A stretch of 62,524 bases of DNA from Bacteroidota bacterium (GTDB lineage Bacteria; Bacteroidota; Bacteroidia; Bacteroidales; UBA12481): contig JABHCC010000102.1 in NCBI GenBank assembly GCA_018669475.1, forward strand, positions 1-62,524. Direction: 5' to 3'. The notes beneath the pieces were generated by a model. The model did not search any database. It was not told the DNA's origin and saw only the letters and a program-made list of their open reading frames with translations. Positions 44,412 through 54,570 of this stretch are shown one piece after another. Made by a program: the position numbers and the translations under genes. Position 1 is the first letter of the stretch, and each line of letters opens with the position of its first letter.

Positions 44412-45281
44412 ATGACAACGATCAGGGCCAATTTGCTATATGGTGTAATGTGGGTTTTAACCTTACCTCCACTACTACTGTTATACCCAATTGCACGCAT
44501 ATTAAGTTGGCTCCTGCATCGAATTATTAAATACAGGCTTGATATAATAAGAAATAACTTGATGAAATCCTTTCCGGAGAAATCCGGAGAGGATTTATTA
44601 GCTATTGAGAGTGAGTATTACAAATGGTTAGGGAGATTATTAATCGAATCTTTCAAAGTTGTTCACTGGAATCCTGACCGAATCGCAAGGCGAATAAAAA
44701 TTATTAATCCTGAGATACTCGAGCATTATGCTAATGAATCTCAGGATATAATAATACTGGCCGGACATACAGGCAATTGGGAATGGAGTCCGGGATGCAT
44801 TTGTCCCCTGGGTTTTGATGTACTGGGGGTATATAAACCTCAGTCAAGTAAAACTTTTGACAGACTGGTACGGCGTATTCGCCAAAAAAAGCAAGTACAT
44901 CCTATTCCTATGAAGGCAACTTTACGAGCTTTGAGTTCAAAACGAAATAGCAGCCGGCCAAGAGCTTTACTTCTGATTGCTGATCAAACCCCTGCATTTG
45001 GAGACATAAACTTCTGGCAGGATTTCCTTCATCAGGATACAGCCTGGTTTACCGGAGCTGAGAAGCTGGCTGGTCGTTATGGCCTGCCTGTTCTTTATCT
45101 GAAAATGACCCAGGAGAAACCAGGATTCTACAACTGTGAATACCTGCCAATATCAGAAGGAGAAAAAGATCTGGAGTCAGGACAGCAAACCTCTTTTTTT
45201 ATTCATGCCCTGGAGCATACAATAAAAAATAATCCTCCATATTGGCTATGGTCACATCGTCGTTGGAAACACCAGCGCTAA
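44412..45281 (+). CDS. Lipid A biosynthesis acyltransferase (LpxL/HtrB family)
   Basis: This membrane-associated acyltransferase of 289 residues should add a secondary acyl chain to lipid A or a related glycolipid. The N-terminal hydrophobic helix (LLYGVMWVLTLPPLLLLYPI) and the catalytic H-x4-E motif HTGNWE (H119, E124) are present, followed by LLIADQTPAFGD. It lies 15 bp after the GWxTD gene and 16 bp before a glycosyltransferase gene. Confidence 0.92.
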   Translation: MTTIRANLLYGVMWVLTLPPLLLLYPIARILSWLLHRIIKYRLDIIRNNLMKSFPEKSGEDLLAIESEYYKWLGRLLIESFKVVHWNPDRIARRIKIINPEILEHYANESQDIIILAGHTGNWEWSPGCICPLGFDVLGVYKPQSSKTFDRLVRRIRQKKQVHPIPMKATLRALSSKRNSSRPRALLLIADQTPAFGDINFWQDFLHQDTAWFTGAEKLAGRYGLPVLYLKMTQEKPGFYNCEYLPISEGEKDLESGQQTSFFIHALEHTIKNNPPYWLWSHRRWKHQR

Positions 45282-45297
45282 GGTTTATATTTACAGC

Positions 45298-46311
45298 ATG
45301 CCTAAAACAGCGGTAGTTATTCTTAATTGGAATGGGGCAGATTTTCTCCGGCAATTTCTACACAAGCTACTTGAATTCACCCCGGATGAAGAAGCTGAAA
45401 TCATTATTGCGGATAATGCAAGTACAGATGATTCAGTGAGCTGGCTAAATCTGCATCATCCTTCAATCAGGATTATACAGCTCGACAAGAATTATGGATT
45501 TGCAGGTGGTTACAATGAAGCTATTAGTCAGTGTGAGCATGAACACATACTCTTGCTTAATTCAGATGTAGAGGTCACTAAAAACTGGTTACAACCTCTG
45601 CTCAAGGCGATTAAAGACAAGGAGACCGCTGCGGTGATGCCAAAGATTCTTTCATTTAACAATAGGGAGGAATTCGAATATGCCGGAGCCTCGGGTGGAT
45701 TTATCGATAAATACGGCTATCCCTTTTGCCGCGGCAGGTTATTTGATCATCTTGAAACTGACAAGGGACAACATAATAATAGCATAGAAGTGTTCTGGAC
45801 AACAGGAGCCTGTATGTTAATTAAGAGAGAAATCTTCACAAAAGCAGGAGGCTTTGATGCTGATTTCTTTGCCCATATGGAAGAAATTGATCTGTGCTGG
45901 CGCTTGCAAAGAATGGGAATGAAACTTAAAGTTGTACCCGAATCTCATGTTTTTCATGTGGGCGGAGGAACGCTTTCAAAAGAATCTACTTATAAGCTTT
46001 TCTTAAACTACAGAAACAATCTTTTTCTATTGTATAAAAACCTGCCGGATAAGAGAGTATTCAGGATTATTTTTGCACGCATGATTCTTGACGGAGCATC
46101 AGCGTTAATGTATTTACTCAAAGGTCAGGGCAAATTATTCACCACAGTTTTCAAGGCTCATATTAAATTTCATCAGGCAAAGGCTCAACTCAGGAAAAAG
46201 CGTCAGAATAACCCGGTGAACGAGACGCCATTGACAGGCATGTACTCCGGCAGCATTGTTTTAGCCTATTTCATCAGGAGAAAGAAAAAATTTCAGGATC
46301 TTAACTTATAG
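45298..46311 (+). CDS. GT2-family glycosyltransferase
   Basis: This 337-residue rhamnosyltransferase-like GT2 enzyme has the nucleotide-sugar-binding fold with VVILNWNGADFL, IIADNASTDDS, LLNSDVEVTKNW (DxD-type metal site), GACMLIKREIF and HMEEIDLCWRLQRMG with the catalytic-base region. It probably adds a sugar to a surface glycan or glycolipid, consistent with the neighbouring lipid A-type acyltransferase. The last six bases overlap the stop of murF on the opposite strand. Confidence 0.92.
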   Translation: MPKTAVVILNWNGADFLRQFLHKLLEFTPDEEAEIIIADNASTDDSVSWLNLHHPSIRIIQLDKNYGFAGGYNEAISQCEHEHILLLNSDVEVTKNWLQPLLKAIKDKETAAVMPKILSFNNREEFEYAGASGGFIDKYGYPFCRGRLFDHLETDKGQHNNSIEVFWTTGACMLIKREIFTKAGGFDADFFAHMEEIDLCWRLQRMGMKLKVVPESHVFHVGGGTLSKESTYKLFLNYRNNLFLLYKNLPDKRVFRIIFARMILDGASALMYLLKGQGKLFTTVFKAHIKFHQAKAQLRKKRQNNPVNETPLTGMYSGSIVLAYFIRRKKKFQDLNL

Positions 46312-47595
46312 TACCTCAGATATCTCCTCAAGTCTGATTCCCCGCGATCCCTTTAAGAGAATCAGTTTATTTGTGAAAGGACGAGCCTTCAGGTAAGCCG
46401 CTGCTTTTAAGGAATCAGGAAAACACAAAAATGATTTTGCCGCTTTAATTTTCAAGAATTCAGGTCCTACGAGTATACATTCCAAACCGACTTCTTTTAT
46501 CAAATCCAGAATATCTTTATGTGCATCATGAGAAAACTCCCCTAATTCCAACATATCCCCTAGAATAGCCAGCTTGTTCTCCTGCCTGATTGCAGAAAAG
46601 TTAAGGATCGCCTCCCTCATACTGCTGGGATTTGCATTATAGGCATCCAGAATCAAAGTATTAGAATTCGTTTTCTTCAACTGAGATCTATTCATTCCAG
46701 GCTCATATTCCAGAATTCTTTTTGCTGCAACTTGAAGCGAAATCCCAAAGTACCTGCCAATCTCAATAGCCGCCAATACATTAGAAAGATTATATGCACC
46801 CACAAGCCGGGTCTCTATACGAATAGTATCACCCTCCCCTCCCGGATCAAAATTAAAACAATGATACAAGCCGTCAAGTACTTCAATAATTGAACTTTGC
46901 TGTGAACCCTGACCATATGGATGTGCCGGGTAATCGCCAATTAAGCGGCTTAGTATCTTATCACTCTGATTAAAGAAAATAGCAGCCTTGTTAGCTTTCA
47001 AATAATCAAAAAGCTCATTTTTTGCCTTAATTACACCTTCAAAAGATCCAAAGCCCTCCAGATGGGCTTGTCCGATATTAGTGATCAGGCCCATAGTGGG
47101 CTGAGCAATAGCACACAATAATTCAATTTCCCCGCCATGATTAGCACCCATCTCAATTACCAAAACTTCATGATGATTTCTGGCTCTGAGTATTGTTAAA
47201 GGAACGCCAATATGATTATTCAGATTGCCGCTAGTATAAATAATTTGATGCTTCGCTGACAGAACACTGGCGATCAGCTCTTTGGTGGTAGTTTTCCCAT
47301 TAGTACCTGTTAATGCAAGCACTGGAATATTGAGTTGTTGTCGGTGGTACCTGGCTAGATCCTGAAGAAAAGTCAATCCATCATCTACCAACACATAGCG
47401 ATCATCTTTAATCCATTCAGATTCATCAACAAGAGCTTTTACACATCCCGATTCAAGAGCTTTTGCAGCATATGCGTTTCCGTTGAAGTTTTCCCCATTC
47501 AGGGCAATAAAAACGGAGCCGGGCTTTGCGGCCCGGCTATCTATACATATATCAGGAAATTTCAAATATTCTTGGTAGAAACTCTCGGGCGTCAT
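46306..47595 (-). CDS. murF: UDP-N-acetylmuramoyl-tripeptide--D-alanyl-D-alanine ligase
   Basis: This is the last cytoplasmic ligase of peptidoglycan precursor synthesis, of 429 residues. It has a MurF N-terminal domain with DSRAAKPGSVFIALNGE, the ATP loop LALTGTNGKTTTKE (near residue 98), GNLNNHIGVP and VIEMGANHGGEI, and a C-terminal domain with LDAYNANPSSMREAI and LGDMLELG. Its ATG lies directly at the stop codon of gldJ, so the two are co-transcribed and translationally linked. Confidence 0.96.
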   Translation of the reverse strand: MTPESFYQEYLKFPDICIDSRAAKPGSVFIALNGENFNGNAYAAKALESGCVKALVDESEWIKDDRYVLVDDGLTFLQDLARYHRQQLNIPVLALTGTNGKTTTKELIASVLSAKHQIIYTSGNLNNHIGVPLTILRARNHHEVLVIEMGANHGGEIELLCAIAQPTMGLITNIGQAHLEGFGSFEGVIKAKNELFDYLKANKAAIFFNQSDKILSRLIGDYPAHPYGQGSQQSSIIEVLDGLYHCFNFDPGGEGDTIRIETRLVGAYNLSNVLAAIEIGRYFGISLQVAAKRILEYEPGMNRSQLKKTNSNTLILDAYNANPSSMREAILNFSAIRQENKLAILGDMLELGEFSHDAHKDILDLIKEVGLECILVGPEFLKIKAAKSFLCFPDSLKAAAYLKARPFTNKLILLKGSRGIRLEEISEVL

Positions 47596-49074
47596 TTATC
47601 GTCCGTCTTCCCTTCCCAATCTCGACATCGCACATCTGAATCCAAGATCGTCTCTTGCTTCTCTTTCATCCATATATCTTCGTGTGCCCGGAACTAACCA
47701 GTATGCTCTGTCTCTCCAAGATCCTCCTTTATAAACTCTTGAATTATCAGAAACCCGAGTAGTTATACCTTCAAGGTTTTCATCACCCTGGAAATACATT
47801 CTGGATGTAGTTTCACCGGGATCAAATTCACCTTGCTTTGCATATTCCAAACTTGATTCAAGGTCACCATCTTTAAAGTTTCGCAGGTCAGAACGTTTAT
47901 AGTTAGCACGGTTTCTGTTCTCTTCAGCGCTCATTGCCCTCTCAGGTATTCTACCCAAGGAGTCTTTTTCTGCGATATTACCATCGGCATCACGTTCTTT
48001 AACAGTAAATATATTACCACGGTAGGGTCTGAATTCATCAACATCCTGCAATGAGAGTGGACGATAAACATCCAACCCCCACTCATTTACATTACCTGCC
48101 ATATCATACAGACCATAGTCATTAGGCCAATAAGATCTTACTGGTGAAGTAATGCCATGGCCGTCATTAAGTGAACCTGAAACGCCCATATAGTCACCTC
48201 TTCCTCTGGCATAATTAGCCATAATCATTCCCATATTCCGTTTATCGTCATTACGGGTATAATTGCCTCGCCATGGATACATTTTTCTATTCTCAATGAC
48301 TTCCTCTTCTGCCTTAACTCCTAATGCTGCAAATTCCCACTCGGCCTCAGTTGGAAGGCGATATTTTGGAAGGAAATAACCATCTTCCATTCGTGCATGT
48401 CGGGTTTCACTATTTGGATCACTATCCGGCAGGTTTTGACGAACAATTCCTTCGTACTGTCCGGCCAAATATGAATCTGTGTTAAAATTATTTGCTCCAC
48501 GCTGGTTTGGATCCTCCTCCAGAATTCCTTCACTGATGAGTCTCATTTCATTAACTCTGTCAGTTCTCCACTCGCAATACCTGTTAGCCTGAATCCAACT
48601 TACACCAACTACCGGATAGTCGTTATATGCGGGGTGCCTCAGGTAATACTCAACCATTGGTTCGTTATAAGCAAGCTCATTACGCCAAACAAGAGTATCC
48701 GGCAGGGCCTGCATATAAACCTGTGGATAATCAACAAAGACTCGCTTGAGCCAATACAGATATTCTCTGTAATCAGCATTTGTCACCTCTGTTTCATCCA
48801 TGTAAAATGACGAAACAGTTACCCGACGAGGAATATTGTTCCAGTCGTAACGAATATCGTCGGTTATTCTCCCCATTGTATAAGTACCGCCTTCAATCAG
48901 AACCAATCCTGGCCCTGTTTCCTGATTAAAATCAGAGATATACTCATACCCTCCCAGATCACTGTTGTTGTACGTCCATCCTGTCTTAGCAGATTTTTGT
49001 CCGCTATTACATGAGTTCATTGACAACAATAATCCTGCTCCTATAAGAGCTAATGCAAACAGTCTGATTTTCAT
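47596..49074 (-). CDS. gldJ: Gliding motility/T9SS lipoprotein GldJ
   Basis: This is a 492-residue outer-membrane lipoprotein with the formylglycine-generating-enzyme (FGE-sulfatase) fold: signal with lipobox Cys22 (SMNSC), then LVLIEGGTYTMG, YMDETEVTNADYREYL, PVVGVSWIQANRYCEWRTDR, RLPTEAEWEFAA and GGSWRDRAYWLVPGTRRY. This is the GldJ/GldK branch; its place next to porU and porV marks it as GldJ, needed for gliding motility and stability of the type IX secretion machinery. It is first of the minus-strand gldJ-murF pair and divergent from porU. Confidence 0.9.
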   Translation of the reverse strand: MKIRLFALALIGAGLLLSMNSCNSGQKSAKTGWTYNNSDLGGYEYISDFNQETGPGLVLIEGGTYTMGRITDDIRYDWNNIPRRVTVSSFYMDETEVTNADYREYLYWLKRVFVDYPQVYMQALPDTLVWRNELAYNEPMVEYYLRHPAYNDYPVVGVSWIQANRYCEWRTDRVNEMRLISEGILEEDPNQRGANNFNTDSYLAGQYEGIVRQNLPDSDPNSETRHARMEDGYFLPKYRLPTEAEWEFAALGVKAEEEVIENRKMYPWRGNYTRNDDKRNMGMIMANYARGRGDYMGVSGSLNDGHGITSPVRSYWPNDYGLYDMAGNVNEWGLDVYRPLSLQDVDEFRPYRGNIFTVKERDADGNIAEKDSLGRIPERAMSAEENRNRANYKRSDLRNFKDGDLESSLEYAKQGEFDPGETTSRMYFQGDENLEGITTRVSDNSRVYKGGSWRDRAYWLVPGTRRYMDEREARDDLGFRCAMSRLGREDGR

Positions 49075-49378
49075 GACTATTCTTCAGTTTAATTGAATCT
49101 ACAAACATAACTAAAAAATGGCAATCCTTATTGCCCATGGCTTTTAAAACCGCGCTGAAATTATAAAAATTTCCTTCAAAGCCAGTTAGGAAACGTATAG
49201 AGTTACACAATTATTTTCCACTACATCAATCTTTATTAAAAAGCTGTTAATAGATTCATTAATTTGCAATTTGTATTAAAATGCTCCGTTATGCAATGAA
49301 AACGTACTTACCGAAAAGACAAAATGATCATGTTCGGCAAAGTTTTAGTTTATTTGTTGAAGGTATCAGAAACAGAAA
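49075..49378. other. Divergent control region between gldJ and porU
   Basis: About 300 bp, AT-rich, with no gene. It must hold promoters for both directions. On the gldJ side a TAnnTTTG box is found at 49102-49109. On the porU side only weaker T-rich matches (TTTAGTTTATTTG near 49350) are visible. Confidence 0.5.
49102..49109 (-). promoter_or_regulatory. Bacteroidota -7 box of gldJ
   Basis: TATGTTTG on the minus strand matches the TAnnTTTG consensus and lies about 28 bp upstream of the gldJ ATG (49074). A TTG element at the ideal distance was not found, so the call rests on the -7 box only. Confidence 0.4.
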
Positions 49379-52300
49379 ATGAACATACACAATATTCGCA
49401 TCTGCTGTAAAACAGCCATTTGGGCATTCTCGATGCTATTGATATTCAATAATGGCCAGGCACAAAGCATTATCAATACAAAGCAACTGAGATGGCAGGA
49501 GCCAATGTTGCACTCTGTTGATAAGGATAACAACTCAGTGCAAAGACCCGCAATGCTGAGATTTGAACGGGCATCTTACAAATTAGAAACAGGATCTCTT
49601 CCTGTTTATTCTGAGCGTTTGCTTCTGAACTCTTCTCCTGAATCTCAAAAACCTTCTGTGCGTTTAATTTCATCCGTTTATGAGCCACTTCCTGAGTCAC
49701 AAAAAGCACTTGTCAGTCAAAATATTGAGAGCACATTATCAATCAACTCCTGGGTTCAGACAGAGCGTAACACTAATTACCTCAGGTATGAGTTTGTTCC
49801 CATACGTCGAAATCCTCAAACCGGCATAATAGAAAGACTTGTTTCATTTCAACCTGAGATTATATGGGAGAATAATCCAGAGGAAAATTTAAGGAAGTCA
49901 GCTGAAAGTACAAGTTATGCAGAGCAGTCAGTATTGGCCTCTGGCCTCTGGTATAAGATATCCGTTACCCAAACCGGAATCCATCGGATTCTATATGAGG
50001 ATTTACTTAGTTTCGGCTTTGAAAATCCTGAAAACATCAGGGTATTTGGTAATGGTGGCCAACAATTGCCTTTCGATTCATCTTTACCTCGTCCGGATGA
50101 TCTGACTGAAAATCCGATATTCATATATAAGGGCAACGATGGAATATTTAATGACGGGGATTATGTTCTTTTTTACGCTGAAGGCCCGATTCATTGGACA
50201 TATAATAGCTATTATAAGATGTTCGTGCATCGCATGCATCAATATTCAGATGAGGTATTTTATTTCCTGACAACAGATGTGGGCACTGGAAAGAAAGTTC
50301 AGCCTGTACAAGCTGTCACACAAACAGCTAATAAGAATATATCTGAATATGACTTCTATACTTTTCGGGAGAAAGATTCACTTAACCTCCTGCACTCAGG
50401 TCGTCTTTGGTGTTGGAAACATTTTTCCATCCGCACGAATTGGGATTTCAATATTACTCTTGAAAATAAAATCACTGATGCGCCGGTTGAGCTACTATCT
50501 TCATTGTGGGTACGATCATCAAACACGAGTCCTGCCAGTAAGTTTTACGTCGAAATAGATGGGCAATCAGTTTTTTCAATGGAATTTCCGGGAGTCAATA
50601 CAAGTAATTATGAAGCCCTTTTTGCAGCTACTTCAACCAGGAAGACTGAGATTATCACCAATAAAGATGCTTTCTCACTAGCATATCAGTTTGCACAAAG
50701 CAACCCGGCAGCCCAGGGTTGGCTTGATTATTTTGACATTAACACAGTAAGCCAGCTTCAATACAATAACCAGGCTCTCCAGTTTCGAAGTCTGGAATCA
50801 GTGGGAGAAAATTCTATTACTGATTTTACTATTGCTAATGCACATGACGGACTCCTGCTTTGGGATGTGACAGATATTGGTGAAGTCTTTAGCATTGGGC
50901 ACTCCTCTTCTGCAAATTCCATCAGGTTTAAAAGAGAAACTGGTGAATTACGTGAGTTCTTATTATTTGATCCTCTTGATGAATCTATCCCAAGTCCTCA
51001 GTCAGAAGGAGGTTTTTTGGGTAGCATTCAAAATCAGGATTTGCATGGCTTACCAGTACCCGACATGGTTATTCTGGTACAAGATGAGTTACGTGATTAT
51101 GCTCAGGAGATTGCTGATATTCACCTTGAGAATGATCAACTGGAGTCTTTGTTGGTTTCTCCTACTCAGATATATAATGAATTCAGCTCCGGAATACAGG
51201 ATGTTTCAGCCATTCGGGATTTCCTAAGAATGCTTTACAAAAAAGGTTCTGATTCGGATAAATTTAAATACCTATTGCTTTTTGGAGATGGATCTTTCGA
51301 TAATAAAAGCACACATTTCGACCCTGGCCTGAAAAATTGCCTGCCCACCTTTCAATCATATGAATCCCTTTATCCTACAAGTTCTTTCGTGACAGATGAT
51401 TTCTTTGGTCTTTTAGACTATGGAGAAAATCTGGAATCTGGTTTACTTGATCTGGGAATTGGGCGTTTCCCTGTGCTAAGTCCGGATGATGCTTCAATTA
51501 TTGTTGACAAGATCAAGCATTATACTTCGAAAGAAACATTGGGTGACTGGCGCAATCTTTTATGCTTTATTGGAGATGATGAGGATGGCAATCGCCATAT
51601 GAGAGATGCGAATACTTTAACGGAGATCGTTGATAGCAGATATCCCACCTTCAATGTTGACAAAATCTTCCTGGATGCTTACCAACAGATTGTTACTGCC
51701 ACTGGAGAAACTTATCCTGAGGTTAACCGTGCAATAAATGACCGGATTAAGAAAGGTGCATTAATCATGAATTATTTAGGCCACGGTAGTGAAAAAGGTC
51801 TGGCTCATGAGAACATCCTTTCGATAAGCGATATAAGGTCATGGGATAACTATGATAAACTTCCCTTGTTTATGACTGCAACCTGCGAATTCAGTCGTTT
51901 CGATGATGAGAATATATCCGCAGGAGAGTGGATCTTCTTGAACCCTAATGGAGGAGGTATCGGATTATTTACTACCACCCGATTGGTATATTCATCCCCT
52001 AATTTTCGCTTAAACCGCGAATTTTATGATTACATTTTTGAGCATAACGAGAATGGGAAATATCGCTTTGGCGACATTCTTCGCTTAACAAAAAATGCTG
52101 TTGGAAGTGAACTTAACAAGCTAAATTTCACCTTACTGGGTGACCCTGCTATGTCACTAAATTATCCTGAGTATTCAATTAAAATGACCAGGATAAATGA
52201 GCATGCAGTTGAGAGCTTTGCCGATACACTGAAAGCACTTAGTGAAGTAGAAGTTGAGGGATACATGGCCGATCTGTCAGGAAATAAGCTTAGCGATTAT

Positions 52301-53266
52301 GAGGGAATTGTGTACCCTACGGTTTACGATAAGAAGGTAACACTTACTAATCTTGCAAATGATGGAGGCCCCCTCATGGAGTTCGGCATCCAGAAAAACA
52401 TTCTTTTCAGAGGTAAATCCAGTATTGAAAATGGACATTTTAAGTTTAGTTTCCTGGTACCAAAAGACATAGGATACAATGTAGGAACAGGCAAGTTCAG
52501 CTTCTATGGAACTAATGGAGAAACAGATGCCAGCGGGGTAAACCTGCAGATAAATATTGGCGGATCAAGTGATAGTGTATTTTCAGATGTAAGCGGTCCG
52601 GAAGTTAAACTCTTCATGAACGACACCAGTTTTGTTTATGGCGGCATCACAAATGAAGATCCGGTATTCCTGGCTAAGGTTCATGACCTTCAGGGAATTA
52701 ACACCACAGGGAATGGTATCGGGCATGATATCACTGCAATCATTGATGATAACAAACAGGATATCATTGTGTTAAATGATTATTACGAATCTGATCTGGA
52801 TAATTACCAGGCCGGAACTATACGCTACCCCATCAATGATTTGGAACCAGGGACTCATACTATTAATTTAAAAGTATGGGATAATCTTAACAACTCTTCT
52901 CAGTCTGATATACAATTTGAAGTTAATTCGTCAGCTCAGCTTATACTTAGAAATTTGTTAAACTATCCAAATCCTTTCACCACTCATACAGACTTCTATT
53001 TTGAGCACAATCAGGCGGGCATTCCCTTAGATGCACTAATTCAAATATATACAGTTAGTGGACGACTGGTTAAATCATTCGAATTTATTGAATCAGAAGG
53101 CACTCAACTTGATGCTGGTAAATTCAGAGTTGGTCCTGTAAGTTGGGATGGATTAGACCAATATGGGGATAAAATTGGAAGAGGCACCTATATCTATCGT
53201 GTCAAAATCAGGACACAGGATGGCGCGCGAACACAGGAGGCATTTCAAAAACTTGTAAAACTTTAA
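49379..53266 (+). CDS. porU: T9SS C25 peptidase/sortase PorU
   Basis: This 1295-residue gingipain-type (C25) cysteine peptidase on the cell surface removes the C-terminal signal of T9SS cargo and joins the cargo to A-LPS. It has a signal peptide (ends NNGQAQ), a long beta-rich N-terminal region, and a catalytic domain with His802 in NYLGHGSEKGLAHE and Cys836 in FMTATCEFSRFD. Its own C-terminal domain is of T9SS type (LLNYPNPFTTHTDFYFEH; VSGRLV; GTYIYRV). The gene order gldJ, porU, porV is typical of Bacteroidota. Confidence 0.94.
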   Translation: MNIHNIRICCKTAIWAFSMLLIFNNGQAQSIINTKQLRWQEPMLHSVDKDNNSVQRPAMLRFERASYKLETGSLPVYSERLLLNSSPESQKPSVRLISSVYEPLPESQKALVSQNIESTLSINSWVQTERNTNYLRYEFVPIRRNPQTGIIERLVSFQPEIIWENNPEENLRKSAESTSYAEQSVLASGLWYKISVTQTGIHRILYEDLLSFGFENPENIRVFGNGGQQLPFDSSLPRPDDLTENPIFIYKGNDGIFNDGDYVLFYAEGPIHWTYNSYYKMFVHRMHQYSDEVFYFLTTDVGTGKKVQPVQAVTQTANKNISEYDFYTFREKDSLNLLHSGRLWCWKHFSIRTNWDFNITLENKITDAPVELLSSLWVRSSNTSPASKFYVEIDGQSVFSMEFPGVNTSNYEALFAATSTRKTEIITNKDAFSLAYQFAQSNPAAQGWLDYFDINTVSQLQYNNQALQFRSLESVGENSITDFTIANAHDGLLLWDVTDIGEVFSIGHSSSANSIRFKRETGELREFLLFDPLDESIPSPQSEGGFLGSIQNQDLHGLPVPDMVILVQDELRDYAQEIADIHLENDQLESLLVSPTQIYNEFSSGIQDVSAIRDFLRMLYKKGSDSDKFKYLLLFGDGSFDNKSTHFDPGLKNCLPTFQSYESLYPTSSFVTDDFFGLLDYGENLESGLLDLGIGRFPVLSPDDASIIVDKIKHYTSKETLGDWRNLLCFIGDDEDGNRHMRDANTLTEIVDSRYPTFNVDKIFLDAYQQIVTATGETYPEVNRAINDRIKKGALIMNYLGHGSEKGLAHENILSISDIRSWDNYDKLPLFMTATCEFSRFDDENISAGEWIFLNPNGGGIGLFTTTRLVYSSPNFRLNREFYDYIFEHNENGKYRFGDILRLTKNAVGSELNKLNFTLLGDPAMSLNYPEYSIKMTRINEHAVESFADTLKALSEVEVEGYMADLSGNKLSDYEGIVYPTVYDKKVTLTNLANDGGPLMEFGIQKNILFRGKSSIENGHFKFSFLVPKDIGYNVGTGKFSFYGTNGETDASGVNLQINIGGSSDSVFSDVSGPEVKLFMNDTSFVYGGITNEDPVFLAKVHDLQGINTTGNGIGHDITAIIDDNKQDIIVLNDYYESDLDNYQAGTIRYPINDLEPGTHTINLKVWDNLNNSSQSDIQFEVNSSAQLILRNLLNYPNPFTTHTDFYFEHNQAGIPLDALIQIYTVSGRLVKSFEFIESEGTQLDAGKFRVGPVSWDGLDQYGDKIGRGTYIYRVKIRTQDGARTQEAFQKLVKL

Positions 53267-53341
53267 TCATACTTGTACAATAATTGAGTAAAACCCCAGT
53301 TTTCATAGGATAAAGGCTTAAAAATACTCGCTAATATTAAC

Positions 53342-53349
53342 TATATTTG
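53342..53349 (+). promoter_or_regulatory. Bacteroidota -7 box upstream of porV
   Basis: TATATTTG matches TAnnTTTG and ends 13 bp before the ATG at 53362, or 25 bp before the in-frame ATG at 53374. It suggests porV can be transcribed separately from porU, and the spacing is more comfortable for a start at 53374. No clear TTG -33 element is present. Confidence 0.4.
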
Positions 53350-53361
53350 TCGCTGATTTAA

Positions 53362-54570
53362 ATGGCACTGAAAATGAGACAATTGTCAAAATTTATTACT
53401 CTTTCACTTGTATTGTATATCTGTGTTAATCCGGTATTTGGACAAATAAACACAGGGCAGGTAACCGGAGAAGTTAATACTATTACCTCTGCTGTACCCT
53501 TTTTAACTATAGCACCAGATTCCAGATCAGGAGCTATGGGAGATGTGGGCGTAGCACTTTCCCCGGATGCTAACAGTATGCACTGGAATCCGGCGAAATA
53601 TGCTTTTGTGCCCAATGATATGGGTTTTGCCGTTTCGTATACACCATGGTTAAGAGAATTAATTCCGGATATTAACCTCGCTTACTTGTCAGGATACAAA
53701 AGAATTGATCAGGAACAGGTCATCGGATTCTCTCTTTTATATTTTTCCCTCGGAAATATCGTTTTCACTGATGTTGTAGGTAACACCAGCGGACAATTTA
53801 ATCCTAATGAATTTGCTATTGATGGAGCCTATGCCAGAGCATTTTCTGATCGTTTCTCTGGTAGTTTGGCCTTTAGGTTTATTTACTCAAACTTAACCGG
53901 AGGTCAGTTTGTTGGAGGAGTTGAATCTTATCCGGGAACAGCATATGCAGCGGACGTGAGTTTATTCTATATGAACACTGATTTAACTGCCGGATCATAT
54001 GACGCAACCGCTTCATGGGGTTTGAATATTTCTAATCTGGGATCCAAAATCTCATACACAAAAAATTCTGATAAGGATTTCATCCCTATCAATATGCGTC
54101 TTGGTGGAGCCTATTCAATTGAATTTGATGATTACAACAGCATCACAATGGCTCTTGACATTAATAAAATGTTAGTTCCAACCCCACCAATCTATTCTAC
54201 TGAAGAGGTTGATATAAACGGTAATCCTATGATTGAGGCAGGGATGGATCCAAACGTTGCTGTACCGGTAGGTATCTTCCAGTCATTTTACGATGCTCCT
54301 CTGGGTTTCCAGGAAGAACTGAATGAATTTACTTTCTCACTGGGTGCTGAATACTGGTATGCTAATCAATTTGCTATACGTGGTGGTTATTTCCAGGAAC
54401 ATGCAACGAAAGGTAATCGTAAATACTTCACTTTGGGTGTAGGTCTTAGATTAAATGTATTCGGACTTGACTTTGCATATCTTGTTCCATTATTCCAAAA
54501 CAATCCTTTAGCCAACACACTGCGTTTCAGTCTATTATTTGACATTGAAGGCATGCAGAACCGGCGCTAA
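53362..54570 (+). CDS. porV: T9SS outer membrane protein PorV
   Basis: This 402-residue outer-membrane beta-barrel of the FadL-like type carries cargo from the Sov translocon to PorU. The signal peptide ends near NPVFGQ. The PorV-typical PFLTIAPDSRSGAMGDVGVA follows the leader, then SMHWNPAKYAF. The barrel ends in an aromatic-rich strand. An alternative start at 53374 (MRQLSKF) is likely because a promoter box lies very close to 53362. The stop codon overlaps the ispF ATG (TAATG), so ispF is coupled to it. Confidence 0.94.
   Translation: MALKMRQLSKFITLSLVLYICVNPVFGQINTGQVTGEVNTITSAVPFLTIAPDSRSGAMGDVGVALSPDANSMHWNPAKYAFVPNDMGFAVSYTPWLRELIPDINLAYLSGYKRIDQEQVIGFSLLYFSLGNIVFTDVVGNTSGQFNPNEFAIDGAYARAFSDRFSGSLAFRFIYSNLTGGQFVGGVESYPGTAYAADVSLFYMNTDLTAGSYDATASWGLNISNLGSKISYTKNSDKDFIPINMRLGGAYSIEFDDYNSITMALDINKMLVPTPPIYSTEEVDINGNPMIEAGMDPNVAVPVGIFQSFYDAPLGFQEELNEFTFSLGAEYWYANQFAIRGGYFQEHATKGNRKYFTLGVGLRLNVFGLDFAYLVPLFQNNPLANTLRFSLLFDIEGMQNRR

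Noticed and set aside
47596-49074. Possible diversity-generating retroelement target, because the protein has an FGE-sulfatase (C-type-lectin-like) fold
   Set aside because: There is no reverse transcriptase, template repeat or adenine-biased variable region nearby; the gene is GldJ in its usual place next to porU.
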